A stretch of DNA of 34,514 nt from Pseudomonadota bacterium (lineage in GTDB: Bacteria > Desulfobacterota > Syntrophobacteria > Syntrophobacterales > Syntrophobacteraceae): NCBI GenBank assembly GCA_023416335.1, contig JAEZHY010000158.1, positions 1 through 34,514 of the forward strand, written 5' to 3'. Position numbers and translations under genes: made by a program. Of the stretch, positions 1-7,308 are shown piece after piece. Below the pieces are notes generated by a model. That model saw only the letters and a program-made list of their open reading frames with translations, made no database searches and was not told where the DNA came from. Each line of letters opens with the position of its first letter. The stretch's first letter is position 1.

Positions 1-409
1 CTACCATGAGCGCGCGGATCGGAAATCTTCCCTCAACGCGGTCGACGCACAAACCATCGTAGCCGGAGCGGATCAGAAGAAAGACCGTGTCTTCGGTCTC
101 CTGTGCGATTCTTTGGAGAATGGGACGGAACTGGTCCCTCAGTGTAAACTGCTGAGCGGAGGAACCGAGATGGTAGAGGGCCATTCCCAACCTGTATAAC
201 CTGGTGACCGGGTCGTAAGCAGTGAATCCATTGAGAGTCAGAACCGAAAGGAGTCGGCGGGTGGTGGCTACATGCAGATCGACTTCTCGCGCGAGCACCG
301 AGAGTTTAACGCCATGCTGATTATGCCGAGCCACAGCCCGGAGGAGGGCAAGAGCACGGTGAATGCTCTGGGTGCCTGGCAGTTCCTTCTGGGTTTTGGG
401 CTTTGTCAT
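1..409 (-). CDS. IclR-family transcriptional regulator, N-terminal part (cut by window edge)
   Basis: The minus strand reads open from an ATG at 409 to the left edge, giving about 136 residues. It begins MTKPKTQKELPGTQSIHRAL, followed by a winged helix-turn-helix typical of IclR regulators (LSVLAREVDLHVATTRRLL). The start of the effector-binding domain follows, with the family-typical stretches FRPILQRIAQETEDTVFLL and CVDRVEGRFPIRAL. It closely resembles the second IclR protein at 3869-4633, so the two are paralogues. It is transcribed away from the tctCBA cassette and shares the 410-848 control region with it. It probably senses a small carboxylate or aromatic acid and controls the neighbouring transporter (inference). 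The C-terminal effector half lies outside the window. Confidence 0.9.
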   Translation of the reverse strand, partial: MTKPKTQKELPGTQSIHRALALLRAVARHNQHGVKLSVLAREVDLHVATTRRLLSVLTLNGFTAYDPVTRLYRLGMALYHLGSSAQQFTLRDQFRPILQRIAQETEDTVFLLIRSGYDGLCVDRVEGRFPIRALMV

Positions 410-539
410 AAAAATCTCACGATCTCTTATCGATCCTGATTTTCAGGAAGGCGTCATTGCGACTTCCCGCTGTGGTTTCAATTAATGCGGGAACACCCGA
501 TCGAAGTCAATGGAATTGTTATCAGAATATGAATATTTA

Positions 540-556
540 TTATCACAATGTGATAA
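540..556. promoter_or_regulatory. Perfect 17-bp palindromic operator candidate
   Basis: TTATCACAATGTGATAA is a perfect palindrome around a central A at 548. It lies in the control region between the divergent IclR gene and tctC. Two imperfect copies of the same motif are centred at 689 and 710. It is a good candidate binding site for one of the two flanking IclR regulators, though another regulator is possible. Confidence 0.55.
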
Positions 557-680
557 AAGTGCTTTTGGCAGTTTTCTTCCGGAAAGAATCGAAACTCGCG
601 ACATAGCTCTAAGTAGAGGAGATAACAGACATATCGGCTTCTGAGGAATTTTAGCGGTCATTATTGCGCGAGCCGTCAAT

Positions 681-720
681 ATTCCACATTGTAAAAACGC
701 TATCCCATAATGTGAGAAAA
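681..720. promoter_or_regulatory. Paired imperfect copies of the 540-556 operator motif
   Basis: Two imperfect versions of the palindrome at 540-556 lie here. One is at 682-696 (left half TTCCACA, right half TGTAAAA, centre 689). The other is at 703-717 (left half TCCCATA, right half TGTGAGA, centre 710). Each keeps 5 of 7 complementary half-site positions. Their centres are 21 bp apart, about two helical turns, so proteins bound at both would sit on the same DNA face. They lie just upstream of a possible -35 element at 726. Confidence 0.45.
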
Positions 721-725
721 TATAT

Positions 726-753
726 TTGACGCAGCTTTGTACAGCATGGTAAT
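726..753 (+). promoter_or_regulatory. Possible sigma-70 promoter for tctCBA
   Basis: TTGACG at 726-731 is followed after 16 bp by GGTAAT at 748-753. The -35 match is good and the -10 match is weak (4 of 6), which would fit a promoter that needs an activator. The paired operator motifs end just upstream of it. No second strong promoter was noticed in the 410-848 gap. Confidence 0.3.
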
Positions 754-848
754 GTGATCGCACCCAGAATATTCAGGCCCACCGGTCCGGCTAATCCGCC
801 GGAGAGAGCACAATGAGCGCACGAACTGTTTACGAAGGAGTAAGCCCC

Positions 849-1826
849 ATGAGGAAAGGACTGTTTCCCCTTTGTGTGTGCATGATCTTAGGTTTTCTTC
901 TAATCGCTCATGTTCCTCCGGCCCGCGCGGAGGAGTATCCCTCCAGACCGATAAGTCTCATCGTGCAGTTTACGGCCGGGACCTCCACAGACATAATCGC
1001 ACGCAAACTTTCGGATGAAGTATCCAGGAAACTGGGGCAGCCGGTGGTCTGCGTAAACAAACCCGGGGGAGGAGGGACGATAGGAGTGGCCGAAGTCCTG
1101 CGTTCCAAGCCCGATGGCTATACCATCGGCTGTGCGAATATGCCCGCCCTGGCAATCATTCCTCAGATGCAACCGGTATCCTACGATCCTTTGAAAGATG
1201 CGGCCCATATTTGTGCTATCGGGCCTTATGAGTATGCTTTTTACGTCAAGGCCGATTCCCCCTGGAATTCGCTGAAAGATTTCGTCGAGTTCGCCAAGGC
1301 CCATCCGGGCGAGGTCATCTACGGTTCGCTCGGGGCCGGATCAACGAACCATCTTATCTTTGCAAGACTTGCCCAGGAGCACGGCCTCAAGATGAAGCAC
1401 GTCGTCTTCAAAGGTGACGGCGAACTCATTCCGGCCGTGCTCGGCGGTCACGTCGCCATCGTGTCCGGTTCGCCCGCAGCCGTTGTGCCTCAGGTAAAAG
1501 CCGGGCAGTTAAAGCTTCTTGCCATTACGAACAAAGACCGCTGGCCATACCTGCCGGAAGTGCCGACCCTGCTTGAGCTTGGCTACAGTTTTTATCAATC
1601 TTCGTATTTATCCCTGGTAGCACCCGCCGGCACTCCCGAACCCATAATGAAGAAGCTCGAAGATGCGTTTCGACAGGTGCTGGAGAATCCGGACCTGAAG
1701 AAGGAAATGGAGGAAAAGTTCTTTACCACTCTGGGCTATCAGAGCGGGAAAGACTACGGCCGGTACATCGAAGAGCAGTTTGCCTTTTACAAGGACTTCC
1801 TGAAACAGGAAGGACTTATAAAATGA
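849..1826 (+). CDS. tctC: Tripartite tricarboxylate transporter substrate-binding protein (TctC/Bug family)
   Basis: This periplasmic receptor captures a carboxylate and delivers it to the TctAB membrane complex. The protein has 325 residues, normal for the Bug/TctC family. It has a signal peptide of about 27 residues (basic start, hydrophobic core, ARA cleavage site before EEYPSRPI). The family landmark YPSRPISLIVQFTAGTSTD follows, along with later conserved stretches such as FVEFAKAHPGEVIYGS. I chose the ATG at 849 because a clear ribosome binding site (GAAGGAG, about 834-840) precedes it; an in-frame ATG at 813 lacks one. The gene overlaps tctB by 4 bases (ATGA), so the two are translationally coupled. 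TctC receptors bind citrate, other carboxylates or aromatic acids; the ligand here cannot be deduced. Confidence 0.93.
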   Translation: MRKGLFPLCVCMILGFLLIAHVPPARAEEYPSRPISLIVQFTAGTSTDIIARKLSDEVSRKLGQPVVCVNKPGGGGTIGVAEVLRSKPDGYTIGCANMPALAIIPQMQPVSYDPLKDAAHICAIGPYEYAFYVKADSPWNSLKDFVEFAKAHPGEVIYGSLGAGSTNHLIFARLAQEHGLKMKHVVFKGDGELIPAVLGGHVAIVSGSPAAVVPQVKAGQLKLLAITNKDRWPYLPEVPTLLELGYSFYQSSYLSLVAPAGTPEPIMKKLEDAFRQVLENPDLKKEMEEKFFTTLGYQSGKDYGRYIEEQFAFYKDFLKQEGLIK

Positions 1827-2290
1827 ACTCGCTGGACAAAGCCGCATCTCTTGTCTGGCTTGCACTGGGGGTGTTGCTGGCGGTGCTTTCCCTCAGGCTC
1901 GATGTTGGTTCGTTCCATGAACCGGGCCCCGGCTTTTTACCCCTGCTGACCGGCATCATGCTGAGTCTGAGTTCCGGCGGACTGTTGCTCAAGCAGTGCC
2001 TGAAGCAGGGGGGCGGCGGTTCCGCCAATCTGTGGGCCGGGCTTCACTGGGGCAGAGGAGTGACGGTTCTTTTGGCCCTGGTTGTCTATAGCCTCACGCT
2101 GGAGTTCCTGGGTTACATAGTGGGCACCTTCCTGCTGATGGTGGGCCTTTTTTCCCTCTATGACCATAGAAGGTGGTGGGTGGCGCTCGGAGGCAGCATC
2201 GCCGTCATTTTGGTGACTTACATTGTTTTTTGCTACTGGCTCCAGGCGCAGTTTCCGGCGGGCGTTCTCTCCTGGTTTGGAGTGAGATGA
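1823..2290 (+). CDS. tctB: Tripartite tricarboxylate transporter small membrane subunit TctB
   Basis: This is the small, poorly conserved membrane subunit of the TTT transporter, which works with TctA in the inner membrane. The 155-residue protein has about four hydrophobic segments: near the N-terminus, then after FHEPGPGFLPLLTG, and two in the C-terminal half. The motif GPGFLP is typical of TctB. Its start codon overlaps the tctC stop and its stop overlaps the tctA start, giving a tightly coupled C-B-A operon. Nothing unusual is seen. Confidence 0.9.
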   Translation: MNSLDKAASLVWLALGVLLAVLSLRLDVGSFHEPGPGFLPLLTGIMLSLSSGGLLLKQCLKQGGGGSANLWAGLHWGRGVTVLLALVVYSLTLEFLGYIVGTFLLMVGLFSLYDHRRWWVALGGSIAVILVTYIVFCYWLQAQFPAGVLSWFGVR

Positions 2291-3792
2291 TGGAAATGAT
2301 CGGACAGGTTTTTACTGGTTTTCAGGTCGCATTACAGCCGGCAAACCTGCTCTACTGCTTCATAGGGGTCCTCCTTGGGACCCTTATAGGCGTCCTGCCC
2401 GGCATAGGACCGGTCGCGACGATCTCGATTCTGCTGCCGATCACGTTCAAGATCACGCCCGTTTCGGCAATAATAATGCTCGCGGGCATTTACTACGGCG
2501 CCCAGTACGGCGGATCGACTACCTCCATTCTGTTGAACATACCCGGGGAGGCGACCTCGGTTGTCACGACTCTGGACGGCTACCAGATGGCCAGGCAGGG
2601 TCGAGCCGGACCGGCCCTGGGTATGGCCGCATTCGGCTCGTTCATTGCCGGCAGTATTTGCCTTCTGGCTATGACGTTTCTGGCAAAACCATTCGCCAGT
2701 CTCGGGTTGTTGTTCGGCCCGCCCGAGTACTTCGCTTTAATGATCCTGGCGATGGTCATCCTGATCTACCTGGCTCAGGGATCGTTGCTCAAGGCTCTTA
2801 TTTCAGCTCTGTTTGGGCTGGCTCTCACCTTCGTGGGGACGGACAACCAGACGGGATCTCTTCGCTTCACGTTCGGACAAATGTACCTTGCAGATGGGTT
2901 CGACCTCGTTCCACTGATAATGGGACTTTTCGGACTCTCCGAGGTTCTGCTCAATGTCGAGCAGGAACTGACTCAGGATGTCCTGAACACCAAAATAGTC
3001 AATCTCTTTCCAACCGTTGCCGATTGGATCCGGTGCAAATGGGCCATTTTGCGAGGCACGGTCATTGGTTTTTTGCTGGGTATTTTACCGGGTGCGGGAC
3101 CGGTCATCTCCACGTTTGTCGCATACAGCCTGGAGAAGAAAATATCCAAACATCCCGAGCAATTCGGTAGCGGGGTTATAGAGGGCGTGGCGGCCCCCGA
3201 GTCGGCCAACAATGCTTCGGCCCAGGGCGCTTTCATTCCCCTGTTTTCGCTTGGAATACCCCCCAATGTGACCATGGCCATTCTTTTCGGTGCGCTCATG
3301 ATCCACGGGCTTCAGCCCGGGCCGCTTCTCATAAAGGACCACCCCGATTTCTTCTGGGGAGTGGTAACCAGTATGTATGTCGGCAATGTTATGCTGCTCG
3401 TCTTGAATCTGCCGCTCATTCCGCTTTGGGTTAAGGTCCTGAAAATCCCTTATCCGATTCTATTTCCCATGATCGTCCTTTTCTGCGTGGTCGGGGCATA
3501 CAGCCTCAACAACTCTTCAATCGATATCCTTGTCATGACCTGTTTTGGAGTCATCGGCTATCTGATGAAGAAACTGGAGTACGAAGCCGCTCCAATGATA
3601 ATGGGATTCGTTCTGGGGCCCATCCTGGAGACGAGCTTCAGGCGATCCCTGGTAATGTCTGGAGGATCTCTCGGAATCTTTGTCTCACGGCCGATTGCGG
3701 TAGGAATAATCGTGCTGGCTGCCAGCCTGCTTGCAATTTCACTTTTTTCGAATCTGCGCACGGTCAGGCCTAAAACCGATGAGGTAATATGA
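2287..3792 (+). CDS. tctA: Tripartite tricarboxylate transporter large permease TctA
   Basis: This is the main permease subunit of the TTT system. It is thought to use an ion gradient to bring in the substrate delivered by TctC. The protein has 501 residues, the normal family length, with about 11-12 hydrophobic segments. It carries two repeats of the TctA signature (GTLIGVLPGIGPVATISILLP near residue 30 and GFLLGILPGAGPVISTFVAY near residue 267), plus YYGAQYGGSTTSILLNIPGE and GVAAPESANNASAQGAFIPL. The frame is open upstream to 2173. I chose the ATG at 2287 because it overlaps the tctB stop and begins at the conserved N-terminus; ATGs at 2290 and 2296 are also possible. Confidence 0.93.
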   Translation: MMEMIGQVFTGFQVALQPANLLYCFIGVLLGTLIGVLPGIGPVATISILLPITFKITPVSAIIMLAGIYYGAQYGGSTTSILLNIPGEATSVVTTLDGYQMARQGRAGPALGMAAFGSFIAGSICLLAMTFLAKPFASLGLLFGPPEYFALMILAMVILIYLAQGSLLKALISALFGLALTFVGTDNQTGSLRFTFGQMYLADGFDLVPLIMGLFGLSEVLLNVEQELTQDVLNTKIVNLFPTVADWIRCKWAILRGTVIGFLLGILPGAGPVISTFVAYSLEKKISKHPEQFGSGVIEGVAAPESANNASAQGAFIPLFSLGIPPNVTMAILFGALMIHGLQPGPLLIKDHPDFFWGVVTSMYVGNVMLLVLNLPLIPLWVKVLKIPYPILFPMIVLFCVVGAYSLNNSSIDILVMTCFGVIGYLMKKLEYEAAPMIMGFVLGPILETSFRRSLVMSGGSLGIFVSRPIAVGIIVLAASLLAISLFSNLRTVRPKTDEVI

Positions 3793-3868
3793 TCGGCCGG
3801 CGTGGGATATGAGTTCCTGCAACCCGGTGCGGAAACGATGAAATTATTAACTCTATACGAGGTGCTCA

Positions 3869-4633
3869 GTGCCTAAAGGCGATAACGTTACAACCAACTC
3901 CGGCGGCGTGCAGAGCCTGCAGCGCGGAATTGCCGTGCTTCGCGCCGTCGCCAAATCCAATGAGCATGGCTCAACCCTTTCGAGCATTGCCGCCGAACTA
4001 AACCTGAATGTAAGCACAACGCACAGGATGCTCAGGCTGCTTGTGGCGGAGGGGCTCCTGAGCTTCGATAACAATACCAAGCTGTACAAGCTGGGGATGG
4101 ATCTTTTTCTGATGGCCGGAACTGCGCAGCAGTTCACGTTTCGCGACCGGTTCAGGCCGGCCCTTGAACGAATCGCCCTTGAAGCCGAGGACATGGTCGC
4201 ACTGCTTGTTAGAACCGGCTACGATTCGATCTGTTTGGACAGGGTGGAAGGAAAGTATCCAATTCGGGCCATCACAATCGAGATTGGAACGCGCCGGCCG
4301 CTGGGTATAGGTGCCGGCAGCCTGTCTCTTGTCGCATTCCTTCCGGAAGAGGATCTCGAGGCAGTTCTGCGCGCCAACGAGCCGCGCTATCCCCAGTTCC
4401 GCAATCTCACCAGTGCCGATATTAAAAGCATCGCCGAGACTTCCAGATCCCGGGGATATGTTCTAAGCGACGGGGTCTTCCACAGGGGAATCGCTTCGGT
4501 TGGGGTGCCGATCTGCGAAGATGGACAGGTGTTGGCTGCCATCTCGGTTTCGGCAATCCAGGAGAGGATGGACCCCGATCGCGTAGGAAGGATTGTGAAG
4601 CTGATCAGAGATTCCGCAGAAGTTTACTTATAG
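3869..4633 (+). CDS. IclR-family transcriptional regulator
   Basis: This 254-residue protein has the usual IclR length. It has an N-terminal winged helix-turn-helix (LSSIAAELNLNVSTTHRMLR, about residues 38-57) and an effector-binding domain with FRPALERIALEAEDMVALL, CLDRVEGKYPIRAI and the C-terminal GIASVGVPICEDGQVLAAIS. The start is a GTG at 3869 with GAGGTG about five bases upstream. It lies between tctA and the flavoprotein gene on the same strand, about 75 bases after tctA, so it may be part of one long transcript. Its paralogue at 1-409 lies on the other side of the transporter. One or both probably control this locus in response to the imported acid (inference). Confidence 0.92.
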   Translation: MPKGDNVTTNSGGVQSLQRGIAVLRAVAKSNEHGSTLSSIAAELNLNVSTTHRMLRLLVAEGLLSFDNNTKLYKLGMDLFLMAGTAQQFTFRDRFRPALERIALEAEDMVALLVRTGYDSICLDRVEGKYPIRAITIEIGTRRPLGIGAGSLSLVAFLPEEDLEAVLRANEPRYPQFRNLTSADIKSIAETSRSRGYVLSDGVFHRGIASVGVPICEDGQVLAAISVSAIQERMDPDRVGRIVKLIRDSAEVYL

Positions 4634-4710
4634 GGGGTCAGCCGGGGCTGCATCCATGAATAGGTTCATAATAGTGCGGTTTTCATTTAAATTCAGGGAG
4701 TTGAATTGAG

Positions 4711-6570
4711 ATGTTTTCGATCGGTGAAGCAGATCTCGTTATCATAGGCGGTGGGGCAGCAGGGGCTATGGCCGCCGTTTACGCCCACAGGACCAATCCT
4801 CGGACCAGGATCGTCGTCCTGGATAAAAGCAAAATCGAAACATCCGGCTCGGCAGGCCGGGGCATGGATGCTCTAAACACCATGGCCGTACCTCCCTACT
4901 CCAGCGCAGAAGATGTGGTGGAACATCTGACCAAAGTCTCCGAGGGGATCCTTGACCAGGAAGTCGCTCACTGCTTTGGCTCGCGCTGTCCGCAGATCAT
5001 CGAGGATCTCGAAAAAATCATGAACAGGAAAAAAGGCGATCTTTTCCCGGTGGACGAAAACGGAAACTACCGCCTTTTCTATCTGCATCCCATCCAAAAA
5101 CCCCTGCTGCTGCCCATGGACGGAGAGGAAATGAAAAGGGCGCTCGGAAAGGCCGTGAGGGACACGGGAGCCCAGGTTTTCGACCGAACCCCGGCGCTCA
5201 AAATCGTAACGGAAAACGGCAGAGTCACCGGCGTATTTGCATTCAACATCCGCACCGGGCATTATTTCTACATCAAAACGAAGGCTGTTTGCCTCACCAC
5301 CGGCGCCGCCGGGAGGATAGGACTCGCCTCTTCCGGATATCTTTCGGGATGCTACGAATTTCCGGGCAATGCCGGAGACGGCTATGCCATGGCCTACGAG
5401 GCAGGGGCTGAGCTGGCGAGCATGGAATGCTTCCAGGCCAACGTTCTTTTAAAGGACCACCAGGGACCGTCCTGCGGCTACGTGGCCGCCCCTCGTGGTG
5501 CCTATGGAGTAAACCGGCTTGGGGAGCGCATCTGGAATCACGGGTACTCTTCCGGGGATGGAAGACTGGCATACTGGAAGCACTTTGCCGAAGGCAAGGG
5601 TCCAACCTATCTGAAACTGGATCATTTGCCGGAGGAGACTATCCGGGTCATCGAAAAAATACAGTTCGGAAACGAACGCACCAGCCGAGGCATGTTTCAC
5701 AAAAATCGGGGGCAGGACTACCGCCGCGAAAAATCGGTGGAGCAGGCCCTTGCGGAAGAGGTTGGAGCCTGCGGAGGGCATTCCTGCTCCGGTATACTGA
5801 GCAACAAGGATGGGGCGACAAATGTCGGGGGGCTTTATGTCGCGGGAGACGTCGACGCCGGCCTGCCCCATTCCTACCTGGGCGGAGCATTGGTAATGGG
5901 TGGACTGATCGGGGAGAGGGCCTCGCAATACGCCCTGGAAGCTTCCGGGCCTGAAGAGCCTCCGGCCCTGAAAGCCTGGATCAGGAGGGAGATTGACGAA
6001 TTCGAAGCCCCCCTCAAAAAAAACAAGGGCTTGCCGACGCACCTCGTGGAATTCAAGGCCAGGGCCAGGATTCAGTACTATTTGAAACCGCCCAAGAACC
6101 CGGAATATCTGAATATAGCCATCTGGTGGATGGAACGAATCCGCCATGAAGACCTCCCGCAGATAAAGGCTGTCGATTATCACGATCTGCTGAAAGTCTA
6201 TGAAATCGGATGTATTCTGAGGGTAGGGGAAATGATGGCCAGGGCAAGCCTTTTCCGGGACGAGAGCCGTTGGGGATACATGCACTGGCGCTCGGACCTT
6301 CCCTTCAAGAAAGAGGAATGGGAGGGACATTGGGCCATTGTACGCAAGAGCGGGGACGGAATGGAACTGTCACGGCGGGCTGTTCCTCCCCTTAAGTGGG
6401 ATTTTCCAAGGTCGTTGGAGTACTCCTACCCGAAGCTTTCTTTTGATATCGGGAAGTCTTTTGAGAAAGGGCCGCACTGGAAAAATCCCGAACGAGACAC
6501 CTGGATGGAAGAGCACCTTGAAGAACAGGGGATGACAACCCCCAGACGCTTCATGCCCGGAAAGGAATAG
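4711..6570 (+). CDS. AprA/FrdA-superfamily FAD-binding oxidoreductase, adenylylsulfate-reductase alpha-like
   Basis: This 619-residue flavoprotein belongs to the superfamily of fumarate reductase, succinate dehydrogenase and adenylylsulfate reductase alpha subunits. The N-terminus has the FAD dinucleotide-binding motif (VIIGGGAAGAMAA, glycines at 13-15 and 18), then GSAGRGMDALNT. A second FAD region near the middle reads VGGLYVAGDVDAG. There is no signal peptide or membrane segment, so it is cytoplasmic. It is followed 7 bases later by a two-cluster ferredoxin, the partner arrangement seen for AprA and AprB. True AprA is slightly longer, and no sulfate-activation gene is nearby, so I do not call it dissimilatory APS reductase. 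Its position behind tctCBA and an IclR gene suggests it acts on the imported carboxylate; the reaction is unknown. Confidence 0.8.
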   Translation: MFSIGEADLVIIGGGAAGAMAAVYAHRTNPRTRIVVLDKSKIETSGSAGRGMDALNTMAVPPYSSAEDVVEHLTKVSEGILDQEVAHCFGSRCPQIIEDLEKIMNRKKGDLFPVDENGNYRLFYLHPIQKPLLLPMDGEEMKRALGKAVRDTGAQVFDRTPALKIVTENGRVTGVFAFNIRTGHYFYIKTKAVCLTTGAAGRIGLASSGYLSGCYEFPGNAGDGYAMAYEAGAELASMECFQANVLLKDHQGPSCGYVAAPRGAYGVNRLGERIWNHGYSSGDGRLAYWKHFAEGKGPTYLKLDHLPEETIRVIEKIQFGNERTSRGMFHKNRGQDYRREKSVEQALAEEVGACGGHSCSGILSNKDGATNVGGLYVAGDVDAGLPHSYLGGALVMGGLIGERASQYALEASGPEEPPALKAWIRREIDEFEAPLKKNKGLPTHLVEFKARARIQYYLKPPKNPEYLNIAIWWMERIRHEDLPQIKAVDYHDLLKVYEIGCILRVGEMMARASLFRDESRWGYMHWRSDLPFKKEEWEGHWAIVRKSGDGMELSRRAVPPLKWDFPRSLEYSYPKLSFDIGKSFEKGPHWKNPERDTWMEEHLEEQGMTTPRRFMPGKE

Positions 6571-6577
6571 CGCGACT

Positions 6578-6820
6578 ATGGAGCAGATCAATTTTGAGGC
6601 ACTGGAAGAACCCGGCTATTCCTGGATAGAGATAGACCGGCAGAAATGCAATCGCTGTGGCACTTGTCTGGACATGTGCCCTATGGACGTCCTCTATTTT
6701 AGCCGCCAGGGGTGGCCCTACATGCGGCATCGCGATGACTGCTGGTACTGCGACATCTGCGCGTTTGTCTGTCCCAGGCAGGCCGTTACGATAAAGGACC
6801 TGCCCTACCTGATTCGGTGA
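6578..6820 (+). CDS. Two-cluster [4Fe-4S] ferredoxin, AprB-like electron-transfer partner
   Basis: This 80-residue protein has two complete cysteine sets for [4Fe-4S] clusters: C24, C27, C30, C34 (CNRCGTCLDMCP) and C55, C58, C61, C65 (CWYCDICAFVCP). The second set follows an aromatic-rich stretch, as in AprB, but the long C-terminal tail of AprB is absent. It starts 7 bases after the flavoprotein stop and is clearly in the same operon. It probably carries electrons to or from the FAD of that protein. The terminator hairpin at 6963-6992 may end this transcript. Confidence 0.88.
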   Translation: MEQINFEALEEPGYSWIEIDRQKCNRCGTCLDMCPMDVLYFSRQGWPYMRHRDDCWYCDICAFVCPRQAVTIKDLPYLIR

Positions 6821-6905
6821 TGATTCCCGACTTGGCCGGAAAAGCGAGAGCGACATGTATCATGCTCTGCTTTGCCATTGATCGGGCGGAAACGGTTCTA
6901 CTCTT

Positions 6906-7103
6906 TGGAATGGCGCCGGGCGGATTCAGGAATCCCCCGGGACCGACGGCTGGACCATGAAACCCCGGGGGGATTTTCCCCCGGGGTTTTTTGCTTTTAT
7001 CTGATTTCGGGCCATCGGAGGATTGCGGGGCTTCTCATCGTCAAAAAAAGGAAAAACGGCGGAAGAGATCGAAAAAGCTCTAAGAGATTCTGTACTCTGA
7101 CGG
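6906..7103 (+). pseudogene. Decayed copy of the aroF leader hairpins and first codons
   Basis: This stretch aligns closely with 11911-12103, which holds the attenuator hairpins and first codons of the aroF-pheA fusion gene. The terminator hairpin, the Shine-Dalgarno (GGAGG) and about 25 codons can be matched. The GTG start has become GGG. Single A insertions in two A-runs (near 7049 and 7076) break the frame, and similarity fades after about 7103. The Phe-rich leader peptide is not copied. It is a partial duplication that no longer encodes protein. The rest of the 6821-7308 gap shows no gene. Confidence 0.75.
6963..6992 (+). terminator. Rho-independent terminator (retained in the aroF leader copy)
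   Basis: CCCCGGGGG at 6963-6971 pairs perfectly with CCCCCGGGG at 6978-6986 across a short AT-rich loop, followed by six T. It is a stronger hairpin than the original at 11967-11996, which has one mismatch. It lies 143 bases after the ferredoxin stop and probably ends that operon's transcript. Confidence 0.75.
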
Positions 7104-7308
7104 TGGATCCGAGGAAGTTTAGCGCTACTGCCACTATTGTCACCGGGACAATCACTATATGAGAAGCTTTTGGCGCGCCCGGACGGGCATTGAGGCTAAA
7201 GCGACAGCCAGCGAAAGATGTTCCGAATGAGCATGTAGGTATCCGGCGGAGAAATCCACACTATGTTCAGGGAAACACCGGTAGAGAAGATGGGAGATTT
7301 TGCGTTGT

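Noticed and set aside
482..763. 93-codon minus-strand open frame between the IclR gene and tctC
   Set aside because: It overlies the operator palindromes and promoter area, has no ribosome binding site and no protein-like pattern.
5449..6330. 293-codon minus-strand frame
   Set aside because: It is antisense to the conserved flavoprotein gene and shows no domain.
4711..6820. Dissimilatory APS reductase (AprAB) as the literal identity of the flavoprotein-ferredoxin pair
   Set aside because: The alpha subunit is shorter than AprA, the ferredoxin lacks the AprB tail, and no sat or qmo gene is nearby.
6872..7162. 96-codon plus-strand frame after the ferredoxin
   Set aside because: It reads through the decayed aroF leader copy and its terminator in a non-native frame.
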